A DNA stretch of 64,000 bases from JADFJB01 sp964464595 (GCA_964464595.1 CAYXGW010000007.1:41806-105805); one strand, 5' to 3'; shown: positions 54,703 through 63,464, counted from the first letter of the stretch. Numbers and translations: made by a program. Notes: generated by a model not told the origin, from the letters alone.

Positions 54703-54813
54703 CTCATGAAATAATGCCTAAAGTCAAAGCATTTAACTTTAATTTATAAAAAATGATTCCAAATCCTAAATAAATATTCATAATTAAAATAATTATATGT
54801 TATACCCATAACA

Positions 54814-55515
54814 ATGAAAAAAGTATTACGAAAATTATTGAATAACGTCAGTTATTTCATTGGATTGGAACGTTTTGGCTTTCTGTTATCAAACCGGGTA
54901 TTTTGGCAAGCAAATACAAGAAAGAAAATCATTTCATTTACTTTTGACGATGGGCCGCATCCTATATTTACATCACAAATTCTCGATATTCTCGAAACTC
55001 ATGGTGTTCATGCTACTTTTTTTTTAATCGGCTCGAATGTCGCATCCCATCAAGAATTAACTAAGCAGATTGTCGATGCTGGACATCAAATCGGTAATCA
55101 TACGTTCACTCACCCAGCTTTGACTAAACTTAAAGATCCCGAAATTAAATCTGAGATTTCGAAGACTCATGATGCAATTTATACCGCATGCGGTGTAACA
55201 ACCAGTTTAATTAGGCCGCCTTACGGACTTTTTAACGGCAGAATACTTGACATCTTTGAGAGTACGAATCATAAAACAATTATTGGTGATGTATATCCTC
55301 GTGACACAACCTTACCGGGAATTGAAAAAATTGCTGCCAGGGTTGTGCGACGGATTAATAATGGAAGCGTAATTATTTTGCATGATGGCATAACAGTTAA
55401 AGGAATGGATAGATCGCAGACTGTTGAGAGTTTAAAAAAACTGATTCCTACTTTGCAGGAAAGAGGTTTCCGTTTCGCAAGTTTACCTGAGTTAATGGAT
55501 ATCGATCATTCCTAA
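54814..55515 (+). CDS. Polysaccharide deacetylase (NodB/CE4 family)
   Basis: The 233-residue protein has IISFTFDDGPHPIFTSQILD with the Asp pair, QIGNHTFTHPALTKL (H-x4-H metal site), LIRPPYGLFNGRIL and VIILHDG near the end (His). This is the complete CE4 catalytic set. There is no signal peptide, only a mildly hydrophobic stretch at the start. It probably removes acetyl or acyl groups from a glycan, such as peptidoglycan or EPS. It is the only plus-strand gene and converges on the GGR gene, their stop codons overlapping at 55512..55515. No ribosome binding site is evident before the ATG. Confidence 0.88.
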   Translation: MKKVLRKLLNNVSYFIGLERFGFLLSNRVFWQANTRKKIISFTFDDGPHPIFTSQILDILETHGVHATFFLIGSNVASHQELTKQIVDAGHQIGNHTFTHPALTKLKDPEIKSEISKTHDAIYTACGVTTSLIRPPYGLFNGRILDIFESTNHKTIIGDVYPRDTTLPGIEKIAARVVRRINNGSVIILHDGITVKGMDRSQTVESLKKLIPTLQERGFRFASLPELMDIDHS

Positions 55516-56711
55516 CTTAGCTTTAAATTTTGTTTGATCACATCTTTAAAAACCAGCACAGCATCTTTTACTAAATGCGGATGTTTGAACAAAACCATTT
55601 TCATGAATTTGATCACATTTTTGCGGGATTCGGTTAGATTTGCGACTGATTCAGCAATTTCATTCAGATCCTCATCTGTAAATCGGCTAATTGTTTCTTT
55701 TAACCGGTAAAAAATATTATGAACATTTCCTTCGGCTATATACCACTCACGTTCATATTGCGATAGGAATTCTTTTGAATAATCTCCTTTTATTACGGCC
55801 TTAGCTGCCGTTATACCCGCTAATTTGCCGCCAATCATCCCACTTATAATGCCACCACCGGAAAGCGGATTTACCTGTCTCGCAGCATCACCTGCCAAAA
55901 GCAACCCCGGTGCAACGATTTGCTTTAGAGTTTTAGCACAGGGAACACATCCCATAGTAGTGTTTAATTTTTTGGCATTTGGATAATATTTCATTATAAA
56001 TCGATCTAAATGTGATTTGGCGGATTCTTCCCTGGCATATTGCCCCCCAACACCCAATCCCACATTTGCCATTCCATCTCCACGAGGAAAAACCCATAAA
56101 TATCCTCCTGGCGAGTAGTCTTCAGAAAAATAAAAATCGCAAGTGGTTTGTTCAAATTCAGTATCCGCTAAAATATATTGAATTACTGATTCAAAATCTT
56201 TGAGTTTTAGTTGAGTATGGATTCCCCCCCATCGCCCAACTCGAGATTCCGAACCATCTGCTCCAATCACCACTTTACCAGACACTTCATATTTCTTATT
56301 CTCGGAAACAAAACTTACGCCACTAATCGAGCCATTGTTTTGAAGCAAGCCAGTTACACAAGCTCTGGTTCGAATTTCTGTTCCAGCTAAAGCGGCCCTT
56401 TCGGCAATATAATGATCAAAAATTTTTCTATTTAAAATGAATCCCATCTCCTCCCCGACAAATTTCAATATTGTTCCATTTGAAGAGATTAAGTTTACAG
56501 CATTAATAGGTGTTTGAATATGTTGAGGCTTTGGTTCAAAAAATAACCTGAGGCCGTCTGCTCCTACGCCTTCGGCACAACGAACCGGAACACCGATATC
56601 CCGGTCTTTTTCCAGGAGTAAAACAGATGCACCATTTTTCGCTGCGAATTCAGCTGCAGTTGAACCTGTCGGTCCACCTCCAACAACCACAACATCAAAG
56701 TTTTCTTTCAT
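55512..56711 (-). CDS. Geranylgeranyl reductase family flavoprotein
   Basis: The 399-residue protein has FDVVVVGGGPTGSTAAEFAA (FAD-binding GxGxxG), CAEGVGADGL, SGKVVIGADGSESRVGRW and LLLAGDAARQVNPLSGGGII (second FAD site). The order is typical of digeranylgeranylglycerophospholipid and chlorophyll-chain reductases (GGR, ChlP). It would hydrogenate double bonds in an isoprenoid chain using FAD. It overlaps the ferredoxin gene by 4 bases (ATGA). That coupling and the UbiA upstream suggest a shared isoprenoid-lipid or quinone pathway. The substrate (ether lipid, menaquinone or other) is open. Confidence 0.85.
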   Translation of the reverse strand: MKENFDVVVVGGGPTGSTAAEFAAKNGASVLLLEKDRDIGVPVRCAEGVGADGLRLFFEPKPQHIQTPINAVNLISSNGTILKFVGEEMGFILNRKIFDHYIAERAALAGTEIRTRACVTGLLQNNGSISGVSFVSENKKYEVSGKVVIGADGSESRVGRWGGIHTQLKLKDFESVIQYILADTEFEQTTCDFYFSEDYSPGGYLWVFPRGDGMANVGLGVGGQYAREESAKSHLDRFIMKYYPNAKKLNTTMGCVPCAKTLKQIVAPGLLLAGDAARQVNPLSGGGIISGMIGGKLAGITAAKAVIKGDYSKEFLSQYEREWYIAEGNVHNIFYRLKETISRFTDEDLNEIAESVANLTESRKNVIKFMKMVLFKHPHLVKDAVLVFKDVIKQNLKLS

Positions 56712-56890
56712 GCCGCTTTTTCAACGTACTCAAGGACTTCAATAGGGCAAACCCAGACACATAATTTACAGTTGGTGCATTTTTCATGAACTATAATAAT
56801 ATCTGCTTCGTACAGTTCGATACAATCCGGCGGGCAAATGGCCACACACGCACCACAAAAATCACAAGAATTTTCTTTGATGTTAATCAT
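56708..56890 (-). CDS. Two-cluster 4Fe-4S ferredoxin
   Basis: This 60-residue protein has two CxxCxxCxxxC-P cluster motifs: Cys9, 12, 15 and 19 (CDFCGACVAICP) and Cys38, 41, 44 and 48 (CTNCKLCVWVCP). It is the size of a minimal bacterial dicluster ferredoxin. It overlaps the GGR gene by 4 bases downstream and the UbiA gene by 8 bases upstream, so it is very likely its dedicated electron donor. A short ferredoxin next to GGR is known in Methanosarcina. Confidence 0.92.
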   Translation of the reverse strand: MINIKENSCDFCGACVAICPPDCIELYEADIIIVHEKCTNCKLCVWVCPIEVLEYVEKAA

Positions 56891-57848
56891 TCAATTGCTC
56901 TGAAATATGTGAGAAATTGGGATAATTTAGTTGAAACCGATTCCGATAATACCATTTCGATAAAAAAAATATTGCTAACATCAAAACTGCATATGCAGGA
57001 AAAATAAGTACAACAGTTATCGATAAAAAAAGGATGCTAAAACGGGTAGTCAGAATAATGTTGTTAAGATTGTATTTAAAAAGAAATTTTATAAAGAATG
57101 GCATAACGGCAATTGCCGGGAATAGCATCACATAATCTTTTAATAAGATAGCAGTTAATAAGCAAATTATTTCAAATAGTATTGCGGTCCAAATAGTCAC
57201 TCTCAAATCAAATTTTACAGCAAATGTAATTTTACCAACGAACTCATCTCCCTTTTTGTCCGGAATGGTAGTCAGTAAATAAACCGCACCAATTGCAAAT
57301 AAATAAGGAACTGCAAACAAGACCGTTTTCAAATTTATTTGGGTAATAATTTGCCATCCAATAAGAAATGTTAGTAAACCACCCATCATATTAACAAGTA
57401 ATCCGGCAATTGGTTTGTCCTTCCATAAAAATGGGGGAAGACTGTAGCCAATACCCGTTACCAAGAAAAGTGTAAAACAAAGAATTACCAAATGAATATC
57501 TCTTAGCATTGCAAAAAGAAAAGCCAGGGTAATACAAACTGCTATTTCACTAATAGCTATTTTTTTTGATATCAACCCATCAGCAAGAAGAAATAGTTTA
57601 TTGTTTTTTTTATCGCTCTGAATATCTGTAAACTGGTTTATAATAAAAACAGACGCCAAAAGCATTGTAATTGAAAGGAACGTCCACCAAAATGCAGAAT
57701 CCGTGAAATGGAATTGTATTAATTGCCACTGGGTACCATTAAAATCATTGGATTTTAACTGTGGACTTATGAACCCAGCTAAAAGGATTGTCCAAACCGG
57801 AAATAATAACACAGGCCGGGTTAGAAATATGTAATCGAATATCTTGAT
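56883..57848 (-). CDS. UbiA family prenyltransferase, likely start at ATC near 57848
   Basis: The UbiA prenyltransferase has about nine membrane helices. It has the first Asp-rich motif NQFTDIQSD (NxxxDxxxD) and a second, TIPDKKGDE. The reading frame as given from GTG 57812 lacks the conserved N-terminal YIFLTRP segment, which lies 12 codons upstream up to an ATC (57846..57848). An in-frame stop lies 18 bases before that, and no normal start is found between. The length becomes 321 residues. The family attaches prenyl chains to aromatic or glycerol acceptors; DGGGP synthase and MenA are members. It overlaps the ferredoxin gene by 8 bases. Confidence 0.84.
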   Translation of the reverse strand: MKIFDYIFLTRPVLLFPVWTILLAGFISPQLKSNDFNGTQWQLIQFHFTDSAFWWTFLSITMLLASVFIINQFTDIQSDKKNNKLFLLADGLISKKIAISEIAVCITLAFLFAMLRDIHLVILCFTLFLVTGIGYSLPPFLWKDKPIAGLLVNMMGGLLTFLIGWQIITQINLKTVLFAVPYLFAIGAVYLLTTIPDKKGDEFVGKITFAVKFDLRVTIWTAILFEIICLLTAILLKDYVMLFPAIAVMPFFIKFLFKYNLNNIILTTRFSILFLSITVVLIFPAYAVLMLAIFFLSKWYYRNRFQLNYPNFSHISEQLND

Positions 57849-57934
57849 GAAGTTCTCTCTTTACCAAAAAAAACGAATGTTTGTGAATGAAAAAGGCAAG
57901 TATTTTTTAAAAGAAAAAGAAAATTCTATTTCAC

Positions 57935-59365
57935 CTATAATTCCTGAATAGTAACTTCCTTTTCAATATCTAATTTCTCAAATTTTTCTTTAACCGGAAT
58001 GGGATAGTTACCACTGAAACAAGCTGTACAATAACCAAGTTCTCCATTAGGTACCGAAGCCAGCAACTCATCAAATGTCAAATATTCGAGACTATCTACA
58101 CCTAAATATTCCCGAATCTCTTCTGTATCCATTCTGTTAGCAATTAGTTCACCCTGGGAAGGAAAATCCATACCATAATAACAGGGATGTTTGATTGGAG
58201 GCGAAGATACCCGAATATGAACCTCCCTTGCGCCGGCTTTTCTTAACATCCTAACCAAATGTTTAATGGTCGTTCCGCGAACAATGGAATCATCAACCAA
58301 TACGACTCTTCGATCTTTCAATACACCACCCACATCATTAAATTTTAACCTTACATTGAAATCACGGGTCTTTTGCGATGGTTGAATAAACGTCCGCCCA
58401 ACATAATGATTACGAATTAATCCTATATCGAATTTTATATTACTCCGACGTGAATAACCAATCGCTGCAGTATTACTCGAATCCGGAACACTGATGACTA
58501 TATCCGCATCAACAGAATGACCAATCGCCAGGTTCTTCCCTAGTTTTCGTCGTGCCTTATCTACGTACTCTCCAAATATTTTACTGTCGGGACGAGAAAA
58601 ATAAACAAATTCAAAAATACAATGTGCCGGTTTTACCGGTTCAGAAATTCGAGTACTAAATTGTCCTTTTTGATTAAAACATATTAGTTCACCGGGCTTC
58701 ACATCACACAAGTAATCAGCGCCGATAAGATCAAGCGCACAAGTTTCTGAAGCGGCAATAATTGTATTTCCAATCTTTCCTAATGCCAATGGCCGAACCC
58801 CATATGGATCCCTTACTACAATCAGTTCATTTCGAGTTAAAAAAACAAGTGAAAAAGCGCCTTTAACCTGGCGTAACGCATCCAATAGTTGGTCAACTAT
58901 TCCATTCTTTTTCGACCGGGCAGCAAGATGCAGGATCACCTCGCTGTCATTCGTGGTTTGAAATATTGAACCAGAATTCTCAAGCTCTTTACGAAGCGAT
59001 TTATAATTTGTAAGATTACCATTATGAGCAATTGCCAAAGGACCTTGTTTACTATTAACTAAAATCGGTTGTGTGTTGAGAAGAGTATTAGAACCGGTTG
59101 TTGAATAACGGTTGTGTCCAACTGCAATATGACCCTTAAGCCCAGATATTATGTTCGGATCATTATAGATATCGTTTACAAGGCCTGTACCAATATGTCT
59201 ATAAACCTGGTCACCATCCGTGGTTACAATACCACTTGCTTCCTGACCTCTATGTTGTAATGCATGAAGCCCCAAATAGGCCAATTCTGAAGCATTTGCC
59301 CCGCCATAAATACCCATAATACCACAATTCTCACGAGGTTTGTCTATACAAGTATTTTGATTCAT
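57935..59365 (-). CDS. purF: Amidophosphoribosyltransferase, Fe-S type
   Basis: The 476-residue protein has a short N-terminal propeptide and Cys14 (ENCGIMGIYGG), the catalytic cysteine after cleavage. The glutaminase part has LQHRGQEASGIV, and the PRPP motif is RRVVLVDDSIVRGTT. Four conserved Cys suggest the 4Fe-4S type found in Bacillus: CIFEFVYFSR, PIKHPCYYGMDFPS and GYCTACFSGNYP. It catalyses the first committed step of purine synthesis. Downstream the UbiA gene starts about 86 bases away. Confidence 0.95.
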   Translation of the reverse strand: MNQNTCIDKPRENCGIMGIYGGANASELAYLGLHALQHRGQEASGIVTTDGDQVYRHIGTGLVNDIYNDPNIISGLKGHIAVGHNRYSTTGSNTLLNTQPILVNSKQGPLAIAHNGNLTNYKSLRKELENSGSIFQTTNDSEVILHLAARSKKNGIVDQLLDALRQVKGAFSLVFLTRNELIVVRDPYGVRPLALGKIGNTIIAASETCALDLIGADYLCDVKPGELICFNQKGQFSTRISEPVKPAHCIFEFVYFSRPDSKIFGEYVDKARRKLGKNLAIGHSVDADIVISVPDSSNTAAIGYSRRSNIKFDIGLIRNHYVGRTFIQPSQKTRDFNVRLKFNDVGGVLKDRRVVLVDDSIVRGTTIKHLVRMLRKAGAREVHIRVSSPPIKHPCYYGMDFPSQGELIANRMDTEEIREYLGVDSLEYLTFDELLASVPNGELGYCTACFSGNYPIPVKEKFEKLDIEKEVTIQEL

Positions 59366-59444
59366 AGATTTTAGGCTATTTTTTGGTGCTCTTATTTCTT
59401 TGTAAAGATTAATTAAAATAAACTATTTTTCCAGTATGATTCAT

Positions 59445-59936
59445 TCAGTATTCAAATGAAAAAATTAATTTAAATTTTTTATCATCTTGCCTAATCGAAA
59501 GATCCGGTGACACATCAAATCCAGCTAAATGGGCATCAATATAAGCATCTCCCATACTTATCAAAACCGCTATTCCAAGGTACCAATATGATTGATTCCG
59601 ATAATCCTTATATAAAATTTTATCTAATTCGTCTTGTGCTTTTTTTGACCGGTTATTCCAATAAATTGACGCTCCGATGATACCCGTTTCAGTTGCGAAA
59701 ACGAGCGCAGCCTTCCATTTATTTCCATTATACCATTGTCCCCATCCTGGAAAAATAATCGAGCGGATCATTGCAGCTTTTGGAGATGGTAAGCGCTTTA
59801 CATCTTTAGTGAGTGTATACTGTTTTGTCATTTCAGATTTAGTTTGAGAACAGGTTTTAGAGAATGGATAAATATGAATACAGAAAATAAAAACTAAAAT
59901 TAATGAGGGCTTTGTGATAAATTTAAAATTAACCAT
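59445..59936 (-). CDS. DUF5683-type small membrane protein
   Basis: This protein of about 163 residues (from the ATG at 59934..59936) has an N-terminal hydrophobic signal-like helix (LILVFIFCIHIYPF). The DUF5683 hallmarks follow: SPKAAMIRSIIFPGWGQWYN, GNKWKAALVFATETGIIGAS, and a helix with WYLGIAVLISMGDAYIDAHL. A longer frame begins at 59993 but would overlap ridA by 29 bases, so I chose the shorter start. The domain is common in FCB-type bacteria and its function is not known. It lies between ridA and purF. Confidence 0.75.
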   Translation of the reverse strand: MVNFKFITKPSLILVFIFCIHIYPFSKTCSQTKSEMTKQYTLTKDVKRLPSPKAAMIRSIIFPGWGQWYNGNKWKAALVFATETGIIGASIYWNNRSKKAQDELDKILYKDYRNQSYWYLGIAVLISMGDAYIDAHLAGFDVSPDLSIRQDDKKFKLIFSFEY

Positions 59937-59964
59937 TTGTAATCTAATAGTTAAAAAATCTACA

Positions 59965-60348
59965 TCAAATTGCAGCGATACATTCAATCTCAACTAATAC
60001 TCCTTTTGGCAATTGTAGTCCACCGACGGCAGATCGAGCCGGTGGATTCTCAGAGATATACTGTGAGTAAACCTCATTCATAGCGGCAAAATCGGAAATA
60101 TCGTTTAAGAATACCGTGGTTTTGACAATATTATGGAAATTTGCCCCAACAGCTTGTAAAATTGCCCTGATATTCTTAAAAACCTGATGCGTTTGTTCAG
60201 TAATATCAGTCCCGACAATCTCTGCTGTTTCCGGATCCAAAGGAATTTGACCGGCAGTATATAAAAGCTGTCCTGAAGTTTTAATCGCCTGGCTATAAGG
60301 GCCGATTGCTGCGGGTGCATGATTTGTTGAAATAACAGTTCGTTCCAT
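59965..60348 (-). CDS. ridA: RidA/YjgF-type enamine/imine deaminase
   Basis: The 127-residue protein has APAAIGPYSQAIKTSGQLLY, TAGQIPLDP and ARSAVGGLQLPKGVLVEIEC with the conserved Arg. The start is at the ATG at 60346..60348, preceded by GAGGA at 4 to 5 bases. A GTG five codons upstream (60363) would put that site inside the gene. It deaminates reactive 2-aminoacrylate from serine/threonine metabolism. It lies 16 bases after the HD-GYP gene. Confidence 0.92.
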   Translation of the reverse strand: MERTVISTNHAPAAIGPYSQAIKTSGQLLYTAGQIPLDPETAEIVGTDITEQTHQVFKNIRAILQAVGANFHNIVKTTVFLNDISDFAAMNEVYSQYISENPPARSAVGGLQLPKGVLVEIECIAAI

Positions 60349-60364
60349 CCATTCCTCTTTCACT

Positions 60365-61705
60365 TTAAGATTCTATAAGATAGTTTTTCTGATAATACCT
60401 AAAAAACAGTTCAACCCAGCCTGTTTTTTTCTTATTTGATTTTAGAGCTTTATTTAAATCATTTAAGGAATATTTTCTCAAGATCGACAAATCTATTTCA
60501 TCTATCTTATCTTTATTTTCAATTTCAAGGATTGTAATAATCTTTTCTAAAGATATATTTAAAAATACGCTGAAAAAATATTCATCGATTTCCGTGTTAA
60601 CAGATTTTTTAAGCATTTTCATAACTTTACTGAAATTCATTCTTTCTCGATAATGACGCTTCGAGGTTAGGGCGTCAAAAATATCAGAAATTGCTAGAAT
60701 TCGCCCTCCCAATGGAATTTCATTGCCTTTCAATCCGTCAGGATATCCGGATCCATTCATTCGCTCATGATGTGTTGCAGCGATTTCCGGTACTTTAGTA
60801 AATTCACCTGAAAAATGGATTTGGCGTAAAAATGTTCGGGTATGAACAACATGGTATTTTAGATGCTCAAATTCCTCTTCTGTTAGTTTTCCTTTTTTGG
60901 TCAAAATACTTTCCCGAACTCCAATCTTACCCAAATCGTGCAGCAAAGCTGCAATCCTCAGAACTTCCCGTTGGTTGAAATCCCATTTTGCATCACGTGC
61001 AATGGCATCGGCGAAAAGCATAATCCGATGGGAATGTCCTGCTGTTAGCGGATCCCGGGCATCTATAATTCGAGAGAGTGTCAAAACCAGGCTATCAAAA
61101 GTTTGACGAATTTCTTCGTATAATTGAGCATTTTCAATTTGAACGGCTGCAATAGGTGCAATTGCTTCAAGCAGTCGTACATCCGCATCCAAAAACTCGC
61201 CAGAACGTTTATTTAAAACCTGGAAAACTCCTATCACTTTCATCAAATTATTGCGCATCGGAAAAGCCAGCATATTTTGAGTCACATAACCGGTTTTTCT
61301 GTCGATTTCCGGATTAAAACGCGGATCGTTGTAGCAATCATCGATTTTAACAATTTCTCCAAATTTCGCAACATGCCCGGCAATTCCTTTGTCAATCGGG
61401 AATCGAATTTCATTCTTTTCTAACCCATGGCCGATACGGGACCAAAGTTCATTTTTTGATTCATCCACCAGAAAAACCGTACATCGATCAGCCTGTAATG
61501 CGTTTTTTACTTCATCCATTAACAGCAGCAAAAGATTGTCAAGATCTAATTCCTGGGACAAACTTCTAGTGATAAAATAAATGGTATTAACTCTTGATTG
61601 ATCTTGCTCAAATTCTCTAATTTTCAGTTCAGATTGGCGTAATTTGGCAATTAACTCTTGTTTGCTTAAATCATTAAGAGCAATATTTTTTACTACTGGT
61701 TTCAT
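60365..61705 (-). CDS. GAF domain HD-GYP phosphodiesterase
   Basis: This 446-residue protein (ATG at 61703..61705; a TTG six codons upstream is the alternative) has a coiled-coil N-terminus, a GAF domain (about 50 to 195, with CTVFLVDESK and GIAGHVAKFG) and an HD-GYP domain. The latter has LLHDLGKIGVRESIL, HHERMNGSGYPDGLKG and ISDIFDALTSKRHYRE, the full metal-ligand and GYP set. It probably hydrolyses cyclic di-GMP in response to a GAF-bound signal. Such enzymes often lower EPS and biofilm output, so a functional link to the EPS locus is possible, not shown. Confidence 0.9.
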   Translation of the reverse strand: MKPVVKNIALNDLSKQELIAKLRQSELKIREFEQDQSRVNTIYFITRSLSQELDLDNLLLLLMDEVKNALQADRCTVFLVDESKNELWSRIGHGLEKNEIRFPIDKGIAGHVAKFGEIVKIDDCYNDPRFNPEIDRKTGYVTQNMLAFPMRNNLMKVIGVFQVLNKRSGEFLDADVRLLEAIAPIAAVQIENAQLYEEIRQTFDSLVLTLSRIIDARDPLTAGHSHRIMLFADAIARDAKWDFNQREVLRIAALLHDLGKIGVRESILTKKGKLTEEEFEHLKYHVVHTRTFLRQIHFSGEFTKVPEIAATHHERMNGSGYPDGLKGNEIPLGGRILAISDIFDALTSKRHYRERMNFSKVMKMLKKSVNTEIDEYFFSVFLNISLEKIITILEIENKDKIDEIDLSILRKYSLNDLNKALKSNKKKTGWVELFFRYYQKNYLIES

Positions 61706-61740
61706 CAAATGAATTTCAATCAATAAAGAAATTTCTATTC

Positions 61741-61920
61741 TTAAGTATCGATATCTTCAAAGTCAGCATCTTCAATTTGCGATTCATCGATATCGAGCGA
61801 TTTTTTTTTAGGTTTTCCTTTTACTGATGGCCCGCCGGATTTTGGCTGGAAGGTATGTTTTACAACTTTATACCCATAATAGATCAATATACCCCACAAA
61901 AATAATTGCAATAATTTCAT
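61741..61920 (-). CDS. Small membrane protein of 59 residues, function unknown
   Basis: The open frame starts with ATG at 61918..61920 and ends in TAA at 61741..61743. The first 16 or so residues are hydrophobic (LLQLFLWGILIYYGYKVV), so it is probably a single-pass membrane protein. A basic stretch (KGKPKKK) and an acidic tail (DIDESQIEDADFEDIDT) follow. Its start codon overlaps the stop of the deoxynucleoside kinase gene (ATGA), which supports real translation. Composition resembles DUF4834-type small proteins of FCB bacteria, but I cannot assign a role. Confidence 0.72.
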   Translation of the reverse strand: MKLLQLFLWGILIYYGYKVVKHTFQPKSGGPSVKGKPKKKSLDIDESQIEDADFEDIDT

Positions 61921-62570
61921 ACTTTGTTTTCCTCACTTACCCTGGGTATATAATATTTAGTACCTCCCAATGGATTAGAGATTTGATCGATTAAACTGCT
62001 TAAATCCTTCTCGTTATTGACAAAGTCAATCTGGGTAGTATCTACTATCAAAAGAGGGGTTTCATTATAATGAAAAAAGAAATGATTATAGGCTTCAACC
62101 AGAGATCGAATATATTCTTCATCAATTTTCTTTTCGTACGAGCGCTTTCTTTTGCGAATATTTGACATAAGCCTTGCAGTGTTGGATTGGAGGTAGATAA
62201 CTTGGTCAGGTTTGGGAATATCTCTTTCAAGTAACGTGGCTACATGATCATACAACATGTATTCACGTTCATCCAGAGTAATAGATGCAAATATTCTATC
62301 CTTAGCAAATACATAGTCCGAAATAAGCACCGAATGAAACAAATCTTGCTGCTTTAATTCTTGTTGTTGACGGTAGCGACTGAGAAGGAAAAACATCTGG
62401 GTTTGAAATGCAAATCGCTGGGGATCCTCGTAAAAATCTTGCAAAAACGGATTCTCCTCATGCTTTTCCAAAACGACATTGCCTGTTAGATTTTTACCTA
62501 ATAAATTGCATAAACTTGTTTTACCTACACCAATTACACCTTCAACGGCTAGATATTGTAGTTTTTTCAC
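61917..62570 (-). CDS. Deoxynucleoside kinase
   Basis: The 217-residue P-loop kinase has EGVIGVGKTSLCNLLGKNL (Walker A) near residues 9 to 28, then FLLSRYRQQQELKQQDLFHS, ISDYVFAKDRIFASITLDER (DRS-like motif), a LID with RKRKRSYEKKIDEEYI and YNHFFFHYNETPLLIVDTTQ. This is the dCK/dGK family in size and order. It phosphorylates salvaged deoxynucleosides. It is coupled by a 4-base overlap to the small protein gene and overlaps folK by 4 bases at the other end. Confidence 0.9.
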   Translation of the reverse strand: MKKLQYLAVEGVIGVGKTSLCNLLGKNLTGNVVLEKHEENPFLQDFYEDPQRFAFQTQMFFLLSRYRQQQELKQQDLFHSVLISDYVFAKDRIFASITLDEREYMLYDHVATLLERDIPKPDQVIYLQSNTARLMSNIRKRKRSYEKKIDEEYIRSLVEAYNHFFFHYNETPLLIVDTTQIDFVNNEKDLSSLIDQISNPLGGTKYYIPRVSEENKV

Positions 62571-63109
62571 AGGAGAACCTTTTCATGGGCATCTAATTTA
62601 ATGTGCAGTTCCTCTGCGGGATATATAAGACGAACATTACCCTGGTCAGAACAAAAATCATAAAGATTTTGTATTGTCTTTTGATAGCCGGGTAACCAGA
62701 GTTCGGGTGATATTTCACAAAACGGGGCAAGCACAAACCGTCTTTTATGAAGATCTTTATGAGGAATATTTAGCCATGATAAACTGAGTTGTAAATTATG
62801 ATAAGCCAATATATCGATATCGATCTCACGAGGTTGCCATTTCCCCCTATCGATTCTTCCTAATTTAATTTCAATAAATTTTACGAATTGCAGCAATTTG
62901 GCCGGGCGAAAATTCGTCTGAATTTCAACCACTGAATTTAAAAAATCTCTTTGATTTTTAGTACCGTAAGGTTCAGTGTCATAAATCCCCGAGATTCTTC
63001 GAGTTTGAATATTGGGCGATTTATCCAAAAGACGAAGCGCTTGAACGATATACCAAAGCCTGTTATCACGATTCGAACCTAATCCCAAATATACAGAATT
63101 AAACATCAT
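62567..63109 (-). CDS. folK: 2-amino-4-hydroxy-6-hydroxymethyldihydropteridine pyrophosphokinase
   Basis: The 180-residue protein has SVYLGLGSNRDNRLWYIVQA, ISGIYDTEPYGTKNQRDFLN and LGRIDRGKWQPREIDIDILA (the RxxxRxIDxDIL signature), followed by IPHKDLHKRRFVLAPFCEIS. I place the start at the ATG at 63107..63109, which matches the family N-terminus. A TTG seven codons upstream (63130) would overlap folB by 20 bases. It pyrophosphorylates the pterin in folate synthesis. Its 3' end overlaps the kinase gene by 4 bases. Confidence 0.93.
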   Translation of the reverse strand: MMFNSVYLGLGSNRDNRLWYIVQALRLLDKSPNIQTRRISGIYDTEPYGTKNQRDFLNSVVEIQTNFRPAKLLQFVKFIEIKLGRIDRGKWQPREIDIDILAYHNLQLSLSWLNIPHKDLHKRRFVLAPFCEISPELWLPGYQKTIQNLYDFCSDQGNVRLIYPAEELHIKLDAHEKVLL

Positions 63110-63110
63110 T

Positions 63111-63464
63111 TTATGGCCTAACAATTTCAACTTCTACACCATCTAAAATTCCATGCAAGGCTACATGGGGTTTTCTAACTCTTACAATAACTTCTTCAAT
63201 ATTGAAATGACTTAAAAGTGTTTGTGCAATTGCTTCCGCAATACCTTCGATGAGACTATATTCACCTTCGATAACTACTTCTTCGACGACTTGATAAACC
63301 CGTGAGTAATCAACAGTATCTTCTAAGCGATCTGTTCGTCCGGCTTTTTTAAGATTTGTAAACAGTTCGATATCAATTTCAAAACGCTGCCCATTTTCTT
63401 TCTCGAATTTCTCAACTCCATGGTAACTGTAGAAAACCAAGTTAACAAGCCGAATAACATCCAA
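63111..63464 (-). CDS. folB: Dihydroneopterin aldolase
   Basis: The 117-residue protein has LVNLVFYSYHGVEKFEKENG, QRFEIDIELFTNLKKAG, DTVDYSRVYQVVEEVVIEGE and IEGIAEAIAQTLLSHFNIEE, typical of FolB. It converts dihydroneopterin to the pterin used by FolK, encoded next with an adjacent start and stop. Together with the kinase and small protein it forms a tight operon. About 180 bases and a terminator separate it from groL. Confidence 0.93.
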   Translation of the reverse strand: MDVIRLVNLVFYSYHGVEKFEKENGQRFEIDIELFTNLKKAGRTDRLEDTVDYSRVYQVVEEVVIEGEYSLIEGIAEAIAQTLLSHFNIEEVIVRVRKPHVALHGILDGVEVEIVRP

